64,000 bases of DNA, taken from the NCBI GenBank assembly GCA_964036315.1, contig OZ038517.1, positions 20,432,574 through 20,496,573 on the forward strand, in the 5' to 3' direction. The notes beneath the pieces were generated by a model. That model did not search any database. It saw only the letters and a list, made by a program, of their open reading frames with translations, and was not told the DNA's origin. A program made the position numbers and the translations under genes. Below are positions 55,116-64,000 of the stretch, one piece after another (position 1 is the first letter of the stretch; the number at the start of each line of letters is the position of its first letter). Source of the stretch: Acanthosepion esculentum (taxonomy: Eukaryota > Mollusca > Cephalopoda > Sepiida > Sepiidae).

Positions 55116-56129
55116 TTTCATGTCACTATTTTTTTTGTTGCAATATTGTGTATTAAATTTTTCCTGTGAAATTTTTTGGGGGTTTAGTTTTGCAATGTGG
55201 TTTTTCTATGTCCCTTTTTACCACATTTATAGCACTCTGCATTTTTCTATAGACAGTCTTTGCAAAGTTGTAATTTTCCACATCTGAAAAAAGTTCATAT
55301 TCCTTTTGGTACATTTTTCTTCAGCTTTTACCAATGCTCATTCTTTATTTTGAAGTCTTTCAGCATCCTGCTTCAGACTTAGCATTGTTTGGCAATCATC
55401 CACTATTTTCTGTGGTGCCGCATTATTATTATGCTCAATCTTTGCTAAACTTTTCATTCGTACTTCAGCGTTTTTTTCCACTGTTAGACCCTGCATGAAA
55501 ATTAATGCCTTGAACATACCTGGAGTCATTTTCTTTAGTTTAAATTGTTCACATTTTCTGTTGAGAGTACCCGCATACATGACAAAATCATCATCCTCTT
55601 TTTTGGTCAAAATTCATGCACCTTCAACGAGCATGGAACAGAGAGCACTTGTTACTAAAAATTTTTGTCAGATTGTGTACTGTGTCTTCAAACCCTATTT
55701 CACCTGGTTTTCTTGGTAAAATATAATTGCAGTACTTTTTGTACTCTATTGGAGCTATTTTTCTTAATAACAACCTGTTTTTTTCTATCTTCTTCCCAGC
55801 CACTGTATTCCTGACTAAATATTTCTTCATGTCTGTAAAAATATACAGTAAAAGTCAGTCCATTATCAGGATTGTCTACAAATTCTGATATGGTGTTGGG
55901 CATCACATTTGGCATAAGAGATGTTGAAGCATTTTTCTTCAAAACCACTTCCAACAACTCTTGTTGTTGTTTTTGCAACTGTTGGGTATTTTGTTGCTGT
56001 TACTTTTGTTGTTGTTGAATTTCAATTATTGTAGTCAAAATTTTGTCCATATCTGCAAAAAAATATTCTTTCTTTTTGTTTTAAACCAACATGGTTGAAA
56101 TTCTTGCAACTTCTGTTGCACATGAGTTT

Positions 56130-56930
56130 AGAAAATCTGGTCACCGACTTTTATAACTCCAGATATAATGTAGTGCTTGTTATACCGCACTTGTGTTCAC
56201 ATATCCTCACCGCCAAATATTATAACTTTAGTTATAATGTGATTTTTATCCCACACTTGTGTTTGAACTCCTTGTCACTAACTATTATAGCGTCCTGGCT
56301 AAGGCGATAAACTACATCTAGCGGCAAGGCCTCTGATCAGGAGGTATTGAGGAGCATGGAACCACCTCTTAATTGCTGGTGTTCCCAGGTTCACCCTGAC
56401 CCAGGGTGGTAGCACCTGTTAGGGTCTCAGCTATGGGAAAATAGTTAACTATTACAAGCAATACATTTTTGAAAAAATAATACCAGTAATACAATTCTGA
56501 AAGAAAAATATTACCAGAAACATATTTTTAACAAAACAAAATATTACCAGCAATAAAAAATGTTGTCGGCATTAAATAACCCATTGAGGTTGATATGCCG
56601 TTAAATAAACCAAACCAAGCTAAAACAAAGAATACATATTCTATTCATACGAATCTATCCTAAAAATGTTGTCGGCATTAAATAACCCATTGAGGTTGAT
56701 ATACCGTAAAACAAAATAAACCAAACCAATCTAAACCAAAGAATACATGTTCTATTCATACAAATCTATCCTAAAAATGTTATCGGCATTAAATAACCCA
56801 TTGAGGTTGATATGCCGTAAAACAAAATAAACCAAACCAACTATTACAGCTCCAGTTATAATGTTACGAATTTATCCTGTGCTTATGTTTGAGTATCCTC
56901 GCCTCCAAACTATTGTAACTTCCGATTATA
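56130..56930. repeat. About 75-bp tandem repeat split by a family E insertion
   Basis: Units with TATAACT(C/T)(C/T)AG(A/T)TATAATGT, then CACTTGTGTT and ATCCTC(A/G)CC, occur at about 56145, 56218, 56845 and 56925. The family E element at 56287-56840 sits within the third unit, between ACTATTATAG and CTATTACAGC. Confidence 0.65.
56287..56840 (+). repeat. Repeat family E with triplicated 3' end
   Basis: The 5' part CGTCCTGGCTAAGGCGATAA and CCACCTCTTAATTGCTGG is followed by ACCAG(C/T)AATAC units. The terminal block TTGTCGGCATTAAATAACCC...GGTTGATATGCCG then occurs three times at about 108-bp spacing, separated by AAAGAATACAT(A/G)TTCTATTC. Terminal duplication is a known habit of some rolling-circle (Helitron-like) elements, but it could also be unequal exchange. 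Confidence 0.75.
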
Positions 56931-57049
56931 AAGTTATGGCCAGAAGCCTTTGTATAAATAAAGTTGTCTTCAGATCCAACAGAAGTCTTCTAAGTGTTGT
57001 ACCTTCAGGATGTGGACAATCATTGATTTCAACGACTTCCTATCCATCA

Positions 57050-57950
57050 TAGCTCTAAGCTGCTTACTCTCCCTCCCAATCCTTGTTCTGCCAACCATTT
57101 ACACAAACTCATTACGTAGGTTATTCACTGCTTTCCTTTGTCTCTCTTGCCTTCAATATAGCCTGTGAGTGTTAAATTCACCAAGCTTTCTTTCTCCATT
57201 ATGTGACACATAAATTTCAACCCTCTTTCTGATTCTAAGTATAAGCCTCATTTATGTTTCCCTTTTCTTTAAGATTTCCACATTACTCACATGTTCGTTC
57301 AACGGGGTATTTTCAGTACACTTCTGTAGAACTACATTTTGTTGCCTCAAGTCTCTTGTCTATCTGCATAGAGATTGTCCTGCATTCACTGCCGTAGAGG
57401 TGGATTGATATTACATTTGCAAAATAAAGATTTATTTCAATAAAAAACGCGTTTGTCACGTTTGCTCTTTTCCTCTGTCCATCTTGCTTTCGATATGTCC
57501 TATGAGTGTTAAATTCACCAAGCCTTCTTTTTTCATTATGTGACCCAGAAAGTTCAGCTCTCTTTCTGATTCTAAATACAAGTGTTCTTTTTGTTCCCCC
57601 ATTTCCCTTAGGGCTTCCTCCTCTTTTATATGCCATTCCCCTTCAGTTTGGGGTAGATCATGATTCTCCACAACTGTCTATCATTTGTAGCTCCATATTT
57701 GTCTTCTTCTTATCCTTCACAGTTCATGTTCAGTCATCCATTTACACAATCTCATCTCACAGTTTCCATTTGCTCCTCTTTATAGTCTGTGAGTGTCAAA
57801 TTCTCCAAGCCCTCTTTCATTATTATGTGCTCTTCTAAAAAATTTCAACTCTTTTTAATTCTGAATACAAGTGTCTTTTTTTTTCTTTTTTTTTTTCCAT
57901 TTTCCTTAAAACTTCCTCGGGTTAAAACACTGATTTCCATATGATTAAGT
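57050..57950 (-). pseudogene. RTE-type LINE, overlapping C-terminal fragments
   Basis: Minus-strand frames give ISIHLYGSECRTISMQIDKR followed by LEATKCSS, and separately LNFLGHIMKKEGLVNLTLIG followed by HIESKMDRGK. Two or three partial copies of the same RT C-terminal region lie in series, each repeating the (K/R)EGL-x-NLT-x-(I/T)GHI block in degraded form (57170-57200, 57490-57530, 57800-57830). All are dead. Confidence 0.7.
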
Positions 57951-58150
57951 TAAGGAATGTCGAGTTTGATTAGTACCTAGATTGGTAACCACTTGGGAAT
58001 ATCAGGTGCTGTAAGCTTGGATGCCCTGGTAGTATAAGGGATAATGGCTCAGAATTGTTAATCGAAGAGCCGAGTTCCCATTCCAGTCAGGTTCATTATA
58101 TTCACTTACACACTCATACCCTTGGGAAAGGTATGAATCCACCTCTTCTC
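57946..58150 (+). repeat. Composite SINE: 5S rRNA-like head plus tRNA-like unit (family C)
   Basis: 57946-58018 resembles the 3' two-thirds of 5S rRNA: AAGTTAAGGAATGTCGAGTT, TGATTAGTACCTAGATTGGT, AACCACTTGGGAATATCAGG, TGCTGTAAGCTT. This spans the intermediate element and C box of the 5S internal promoter. A tRNA-like unit follows immediately at GGATGCCCTGGTAGTATAAG, with TTGTTAATCGAAGAGCCGAG and TTCCCATTCCAGTCAGG (tRNA-Asn-like anticodon arm and B box), then GGGAAAGGTATGAATCC. The junction is the same as at 15147/15148. Confidence 0.75.
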
Positions 58151-58249
58151 CACTATACGTTAATTAGTAAGACTTGTTTCAGATATTGAGAAAAGTTCTT
58201 ACAGTCTTAAAGTCTCTTTTGGCTTTTAATAACCTGCAAAGGATTAATA

Positions 58250-58420
58250 ATGTGTGGAAAACAAATCAATCAATCAATTAAAACTTCCTTGTTGCTCGCA
58301 TGTTCTGTCTGTGGTATTCTCAGTATCCTTCTGTATAACCACATCTCTGTTGCATGGAGTCTCCATCTGTGAAGATATTGTCCTGCATTCACTGCTATAT
58401 TGGAGGACTGATATTGATGG
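58250..58420 (-). pseudogene. RTE-type LINE C-terminal fragment
   Basis: The minus strand reads RLHATEMWLYRRILRIPQTE followed by HASNKEVL, a well-kept stretch of the region just after the RT thumb in this LINE family. It is cut off on both sides; the 103-bp tandem repeat adjoins it. Confidence 0.7.
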
Positions 58421-58489
58421 AGTGCTTGAAGCAATCCTCCAAAAGATATCTGATGAAAAATCCAATCCATCCAGATGACTTCACTGCTG

Positions 58490-58860
58490 AAATCAGCTTG
58501 AATACTGAGGAGAGTGCTGGAGTACTGAGGAAACTTGATTTCACTTGGTTTCCAGTGAAAGCCACCAGATACCAGTGATGGGAAAACTCGTATAATAATA
58601 TAGAATACTGAGGAGAGTGCTGGAGTACTGAGGAAACTTGATTTCACTTGGTTTCCAGTGAAAGCCACCAGATACCAGTGATGGGAAAACTCGTATAATA
58701 ATATAGAATACTGAGGAGAGTGCTGGAGTACTGAGGAAATTTGCTCTCACTTGGTTTCCATTAAGCCATAGGGATGGGAAGGAAAATTCATTATTAATAT
58801 AGAATACTGAAGAGAGTTCTGGAGTATTGAGGATATTTGTTGAAACACAAACGTAGGAAA
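58490..58860. repeat. 103-bp tandem repeat, about 3.5 copies
   Basis: AATACTGAGGAGAGTGCTGG starts at 58501, 58604 and 58707, with a diverged fourth start at 58803. Units contain TTTCACTTGGTTTCCAGTGA and GATACCAGTGATGGGAAAAC. Units 1 and 2 are nearly identical. Open frames on the minus strand here are repeat artefacts. Confidence 0.9.
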
Positions 58861-58999
58861 AAATACAGGCAGGCAAAAGAGGAAAGGCTTAATGAAAAGT
58901 GTGCAGAGATCCAAAGGACAGCTTACGTATATCTACTTTTATAATAATTACCAATGTGGATTTATTTATAGATTTTTTTTGTGTTACGGTCGATTGTGA

Positions 59000-60014
59000 G
59001 AAGGGAGGTAAATCAACTTAAGTTAGTAAATTTATTCGTGGTTACTTCCCTTAGTTTAATAATCTCTGTCTTTTTATTTAGAATCTAAATATTTTATCCC
59101 GAACAAAATGAACTGTTACGGTAACCCGTTCCCTGACTGCTACGTTTTTAAGATTTCATTCTTAATTCTAGCAAGGCATTCAGATACTTTTGTCGACTAA
59201 GTGATCGTCCTACTTCAAGTTGGTCTTGAAATAGGTTTTACTTTTTTTGTTTGTTGTCGCCGTCTTTGTAGTTCTGTTGCTCTTCATTTTCTTTCAAGAG
59301 ATGTTTTTTAGTTTCCATCTCGAATCACTTAGTGTTAAATTAAACACATAATTTCTAACATGAAAAGATATCGAGAAAAAATCGATTTATAAAATACCAG
59401 GAGTAATCAATGAATGTAGGTACCTCCACGAAATCGCTAAACAAAATGATAGCATGATGAAAAAGACATAATTTCGAACTTGACGAAAACAAAATTTTAT
59501 CGTCTATGGATGCTTATGTTATATCATGAAGAGGAAAGACCAAAGTTTTTTTTTCATTATTTTAAAATAATTTTCCTTCTTTTTAAAACATTCTAAATTT
59601 TGATTAAAAAAACATTGTTTATCTTTGTATCACCGGCACTAGTAAAATAACATACAATTTTTAGCACGTTTTTTTTTTTATATGACACCCATTATTTTTG
59701 GAAATCTTGCAAAAATAAAAATAATTGTCGGATGTTAATGAAACTTTCAGTAAGTATTCACAGATGATCGAAATTATGTTTTTTTTTATTAAAGTCATGA
59801 CAGAAATATTTTTTTTAATATTTATTAACCCCCCCTCCAAACTAATTTTAGGAAAACCCTAGAAATTCGCTCGCGTCGGGTTTTACAATTACCATTGAAC
59901 TAAAAAAATAAAGGGAGCGGATTAATTAAAAACAGTTCATTGGCCTCTTTTACTTGTGAGTGAACTCTTTGTCTTCGCTTTTTGAATTTCAATACATTGC
60001 TCCAAGACTTTTTT
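59000..60014. other. AT-rich intergenic DNA without recognised features
   Basis: I see no exon-like or mobile-element structure beyond a short inverted pair AAGGGAGGTAA/TTACTTCCCTT near 59007-59053, which resembles another GGGAAGTAAC segment near 60420. Confidence 0.4.
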
Positions 60015-60022
60015 GTTTCATT

Positions 60023-60332
60023 CAGGACCGGAATTAGATGAAGAAAGGCCCTCGGCTATTCGACTTGTGAGGCTCCTCCACCCCCCCCCCATTCTCACAA
60101 GTAGAAGAGAATGAAAGAATGTTATTGTTAAATTAAACAATTTAAGTAAAAAACTGAGAATAATGACGGGTTTTTAAAATTACTGAGGTTGTTTGAGTCT
60201 ACAATTAGTTATGACAGCATGTCTAAGAAAAGAAAGGCCTATGATAGTGTCAAAAATATTATACACCCTTGGCTGGAGGTCCCCCTAGATTTTGAGGCCT
60301 TAGGCTTCAGCCTGTAGGTAAATCCGGCACTA
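60023..60332. mobile_element. hAT MITE with perfect 8-bp target duplication
   Basis: The ends CAGGACCGGAATTA and its imperfect complement TAAATCCGGCACTA are flanked by GTTTCATT at 60015-60022 and again at 60333-60340. Short imperfect TIRs starting CAG and an 8-bp duplication are diagnostic of hAT. The 310-bp interior has no transposase. Confidence 0.8.
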
Positions 60333-60689
60333 GTTTCATTACATCCTACTTTAAAAACTTTCTAACAATTGCCATAATTTTTAACGGCGCCGGCACATAA
60401 GGGAATTATAATGCTCAAGGGAAGTAACTCTAATTATTTTTAATAAAGGGAATTACTTTAAAAGTAGATACCTTAATTCAACTTAATTTCAATAATTATA
60501 TTGAGGGTCTCGGCTCTCGCTTTTGAAACATGAGAACTGTTATGTAGCGAAGGAATCATATTTTTTTAAAAATATTATTATATGAGCTCTACTTCTGTAT
60601 GGAGCACTGTCTTTTTAAAAATAAAAACAAAAATACTAAAGAACACCGGATTATTTACCTAACGTATTCTTTCCTATTTTTCTGAATAC

Positions 60690-60692
<3 letters not shown>

Positions 60693-60733
<41 letters not shown>

Positions 60734-60734
60734 T
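60693..60734. repeat. (CA)n/(TA)n microsatellite
   Basis: About 30 bp of CA followed by a short TA run, immediately before the Tc1-like element. Confidence 0.95.
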
Positions 60735-60736
60735 TA

Positions 60737-62010
60737 TAGAGGGGTTGGACAAAATAATTGGAACAGGTGCAAATTCCACTCTTATATTTGAAAGACCTAT
60801 TATATTAAGAAATTTAACTAAAACTTCGTAATTGCAGGTTATATCTATCTATTGTAAATACATTTATTTATCTAATTTAATGTCTTTCCCGTATTTATTT
60901 TTAGAATTTAGTAAAATTTAAGCTAAATGCTTGACTTCTCTGAGTTCGAAAAAGGGCAAATTGTTGGAGCTCGCATGGAAGGAGCCTTGATCACTAAGGT
61001 TGCTGAACTGTTTGGTTTTTCAAGAGCTACCATATCAAGAACTATGACACAATTCAAGAAACAGGGCAAAACCTCTAGCAACTGCAGCAATTTGGGCCAG
61101 ACTTGCAAACTTACTGACAGGGACCGACGTGCACTTAAACACAATGTAGCAAAAAATCATCAGACTACTGCGGCCAAAGTGACTGCTGAGTTGAATAATC
61201 ATCTGAATAGTCCAGTTTCTACTAAAACTGTTCGTCGTGAGCTCCAGAAGGCTGGATATCATGGAAGAGCCGCCGTAAGGAAACCTCTTCTCTCCACTCG
61301 CAACATTCAAAAGAGGTTGAAGTCGTGCAGAGATCATAATACCTGGTCTGCAGACCAATGGAAGCAAGGCATATTCTCAGACGAGTCCAGTTTTTCTCTT
61401 TTCCCAACTTCAGGACGAATTTATGTGTGGAGGCAGCCCACAGAAGCTTACAACCCTGACTGCCTTCTTCCAACAGTGAAGCATGGAGGTGGATCAGTGA
61501 TAGTTCAGGCCACCATATCATGGAAATGTCTCAGTCCAACAGTTGTCCTGCATGGTAGAATCAACAGCAAAGATTACCTGAACATTTTGGGAAATCATAT
61601 TCATCCAATGGCCCAGACTTTATTCCCTGATGGTGACTGCATCTTTCAAGCCGCTAATACTCCAATACATACCACTTGAATGGTTAAGAATTGGTATGAA
61701 GAGCATGAAAGTGACCTAGAACACATGGTGTGGCCTCCCCAATCTCCAGATATCAATATTATTGAACATTTGTGGTGCATTTTCGAGTGACAAGTTAGGA
61801 GCTGCTATCCTCCACCATCGTGTCTTAAAGAGCTGGAGCAGGCGTTAATGGAAGAATGGCTGAAAATTCCTCTGGATGAAGTCAGGAAGCTGTATGATTC
61901 CATTCCTAGACGTATTAAAGCTGTATGTGAGGCTAAAGGAGGACCAAGTCCATCGTAAATAAATTTTCTTTGAATTTAACAAGTGTCTCAATTATTTTGT
62001 CCAACCTCTG
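60737..62010 (+). mobile_element. Tc1-like transposon, near full length
   Basis: Inverted ends TAGAGGGGTTGGACAAAATA (60737) and TTTTGTCCAACCTCTG (to 62010) are flanked by TA on both sides. The 1274-bp element contains a single transposase frame with two stops. Length and structure are typical of Tc1. Confidence 0.9.
60927..61958 (+). pseudogene. Tc1-like transposase (343 codons, two stops, central Asp lost)
   Basis: The frame runs from MLDFSEFEKGQIVGARMEGA with an N-terminal HTH (SRATISRTM), a second HTH-like region (TKTVRRELQKAGYHGR), the first catalytic Asp in FSDESSFSLF, and a GGGS-V motif. The central box reads IFQAANTPIHT where functional relatives have Asp before Asn. It ends with SPDINIIEHLW including the catalytic Glu, then a normal C-terminus. 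In-frame TGA codons occur at 61677-61679 and 61788-61790, and reading continues after each. The frame is intact otherwise, so the copy is fairly young, yet it cannot cut DNA. Confidence 0.9.
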
Positions 62011-62234
62011 TATATACAGTAAAAATGAAAAGAAAAAGTTGACTTGCTTTCATTCACCTCTCTTCAGAACTCGATCGAGGAAATAAAACAGTTGTGCCCC
62101 ACACTATAAAAAAGAGATAAACAAATTTCCCACATTAACGATAAGAAATCCACATAACAATAGATGTGTGCATAAAAAGGATAGAGAATCTAGACAAAGT
62201 TGGACGAATTTGATGAATGGGGAAACTGTGTCAT

Positions 62235-62360
62235 TGACTTAAATATGTTTTTCTCCATTGTCAGATAGGCTTTCTCAGATCAGAATATTCTCTCACACTC
62301 AGTAAACCCTAGTGTCTTAGTTGCTTTATTGCCTTGTTTGAGGGTGAAATGATTTAAAAA
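62235..62360 (+). repeat. LINE 3'-tail-like repeat
   Basis: It contains CACACTCAGTAAACCC, GTCTTAGTTGCTTTATTGCC and GAGGGTGAAATGATT, the shared tail block of the family seen at 1-165 and 14515-14620. Confidence 0.5.
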
Positions 62361-62479
62361 AATGAGGACTGTAGTCTGCTTGTAAATAGTGTAAGTAATT
62401 TTTTTTTTTTTGAATATTTATTTTCATTCAGGATTTTTATTTTTTGTGGGAGGGAATTCTTATCTTGATTGAACTGATA

Positions 62480-63385
62480 TTTTTATAATTTTATTTTTAT
62501 TTTATTTTTAAAATTTTATTTTTATTTTTAAAATTTTATTATTTTTATTTTTAAAATTTTATTATTTTTATTTTTAAAATTTTATTATTTTATTTTTAAA
62601 ATTTTATTATTATATTTTTAAAATTTTATTATTTTATTTTTATAATTTTATTATTATATTTTTAAAATTTTATTATTTTATTTTTATAATTTTATTTTAT
62701 TTTTAAAATTTTATTTTTATTTTATTTTTAAAATTTTATTTTTATTTTATTTTTAAAATTTTATTTTTATAATTTTATTTTTATAATTTTATTTTTATAA
62801 TTTTATTTTTATAATTTTATTTTTATAATTTTATTTTTATAATTTTATTTTTATAATTTTATTTTTATAATTTTATTTTTATAATTTTATTTTTATAATT
62901 TTATTTTTATAATTTTATTTTTATAATTTTATTTTTATAATTTTATTTTTATAATTTTATTTTTATAATTTTATTTTTATAATTTTATTTTTATAATTTT
63001 ATTTTTATAATTTTATTTTTATAATTTTATTTTTATAATTTTATTTTTATAATTTTATTTTTATAATTTTATTTTTATAATTTTATTTTTATAATTTTAT
63101 TTTTATAATTTTATTTTTATAATTTTATTTTTATAATTTTATTTTTATAATTTTATTTTTATAATTTTATTTTTATAATTTTATTTTTATAATTTTATTT
63201 TTATAATTTTATTTTTATAATTTTATTTTTATAATTTTATTTTTATAATTTTATTTTTATTTTTTTATTTTTATTTTTTTATTTTTAGAATTTTATTTTT
63301 AGAATTTTATTTTTAGAATTTTATTTTTATTTTTTTATTTTTAGAATTTTATTTTTATTTTTTTATAATTATATTTTTAAAATTT
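62480..63385. repeat. 14-bp AT minisatellite, about 60 copies
   Basis: The unit ATAATTTTATTTTT repeats perfectly over about 62760-63255. Flanking zones have AAAATTTTATTTTT variants (62500-62760) and AGAATTTTATTTTT variants (63285-63350). No coding capacity. Confidence 0.97.
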
Positions 63386-63699
63386 TATTTTTGTACTTCC
63401 TCCTTTTAATAATTTTTTTTTTTCTGTTTCAGTTCATCCATTCTCAAGTTGTCTTCTTGTGAAATTTTGTGCAGTAAAACCTGCTATAGGTCAGTTTTTC
63501 ATACCACAGTCTAAGTTGTGATGATGAGTTATAGTGTCCTGTCACTGTATTACCAAGTGGCTAGCTGTGGTAATTTTCAAGAATACCTGACCAAATACAA
63601 ATTACCACATAAGGCAAAATTTCACTTGAAAGCAAAGGAGAGATGAAAAAAAATGTTACCTAGTTCTCACACAGGACTTTTTAACAAGTTGGTCTGTTT

Positions 63700-63815
63700 T
63701 TGTTCTTATTGAAATATACTCATTATACCAATAATTAGATGTTTTTTTTAATCATTTCACCCCAAGCAAGTCAATAAAGCCACTACGATGCAAGAAGTTA
63801 CTGATCACAAGATTC
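63700..63815 (-). repeat. LINE 3'-tail-like repeat
   Basis: AATCATTTCACCCCAAGCAA and GTCAATAAAGCCACTACG are the minus-strand version of the tail block found at 13880-14000. Confidence 0.5.
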
Positions 63816-64000
63816 TTTTTTATTTTATCAGCTCAAGATAACAGCAAAGTTTTTTGCCAGTTTTTCTTATTGACATTGTGACATTTTGTCTATATGAGAG
63901 GGGTTGTAGGATTGAAAATAATTCATCATCCACAAGGACGCGGAGATGCTTTTGGAATCTATCGACACTGAAAAGTGAGGACTGAGTCACTCCTGCCTAA

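Larger units (their letters stand above)
50835..56030 (-). pseudogene. Ty3/gypsy-type retrotransposon relic (gag-pol)
   Basis: Read on the minus strand. Gag: 55978-55338 in three frames, with a following zinc-knuckle-like AECYKCGKKGH near 55235. RT N-terminus: PVFKLKQGIPFPALNQI...WAAPAVYVKK at 53851-53700. RT catalytic box: FLDDILI near 53410. RNase H-like piece: FTLQIDHKPLLAIY at about 52820. Integrase zinc and core pieces: CRGCTLAAKLP near 51760, PKVYNGQVEWFVGMFKRAL near 51420 and TPNPNTPSG near 51300. C-terminus: KRHQNQLKKRL near 51060. The order is the standard one. Many stops and frameshifts, an internal duplication (53465-55115) and an inserted repeat (52196-52675) make it dead. LTRs were not recognised. 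It begins about 400 bp beyond the CENPV-like stop, in the opposite orientation. Confidence 0.85.

Noticed and set aside
1..64000. A new defence or biosynthetic system
   Set aside because: Apart from the CENPV-like gene and one orphan exon, every sizeable frame is a mobile-element relic or a repeat artefact. No cluster of functionally linked genes is present.

Overview
The window looks like AT-rich, repeat-dense animal nuclear DNA, most likely from a cephalopod mollusc such as an octopus. That assignment is an inference from three things: very long repeat-filled introns around short, well-spliced exons; abundant tRNA-derived SINEs and RTE/Jockey-type LINE 3' ends; and a mixture of Tc1/mariner, Merlin, hAT, piggyBac and Ty3/gypsy relics. 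Nothing bacterial is present (no operons, no CRISPR array).

One complete host gene can be assembled from the raw sequence. It is a five-exon, plus-strand gene at 17849-50426 encoding a 141-residue GFA/CENP-V-domain protein (CENPV-like). Its exons join in phase, all splice sites are GT-AG, and the seven cysteines that bind zinc in the GFA fold are present. Almost all of its 32.6 kb is intron. Intron 2 is about 80% a 169-bp satellite array of about 50 copies (29960-38412). Intron 3 is about two-thirds a 4.7-kb polypyrimidine minisatellite (40930-45605) ending just before exon 4. Intron 4 opens with a second CT minisatellite (45888-46622) and ends with an 80-bp palindromic mariner MITE 64 bp before exon 5. 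The very long open frames through the CT arrays are artefacts of a stop-free simple repeat.

Layout. 1-5.4 kb: LINE and SINE fragments, AT microsatellites and several inverted repeats. 5458-5635: an isolated exon-like segment on the minus strand, possibly part of a neighbouring gene. 6-15.7 kb: mariner relic, 85-bp and 30-bp tandem arrays, SINEs, LINE relics, and a minus-oriented LTR-like segment with heat-shock-element-like sites. 15834-17454: a decayed Merlin (IS1595/ISXO2-like) transposon with long TIRs. 17.6-17.85 kb: presumed CENPV-like promoter. 17.9-27.9 kb (intron 1): a truncated U1 snRNA copy, a second Merlin end, degenerate telomere-like repeats, SINE clusters and piggyBac-like TTAA MITEs. 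28-50.4 kb: remainder of the CENPV-like gene. 50.8-56 kb: a minus-strand Ty3/gypsy relic with an internal duplication and an inserted repeat. 57-58.9 kb: LINE relics, a composite 5S rRNA-tRNA SINE and a 103-bp tandem repeat. 60023-60332: a hAT MITE with a perfect 8-bp target duplication. 60737-62010: an almost full-length Tc1-like transposon whose transposase has two stops and lacks the central catalytic Asp. 62.5-63.4 kb: a 14-bp AT array.

The genes do not form a pathway. The biological interest is a small zinc enzyme-like gene whose introns have become hosts for satellite DNA, and a diverse set of mobile-element relics, some of unusual composite structure.
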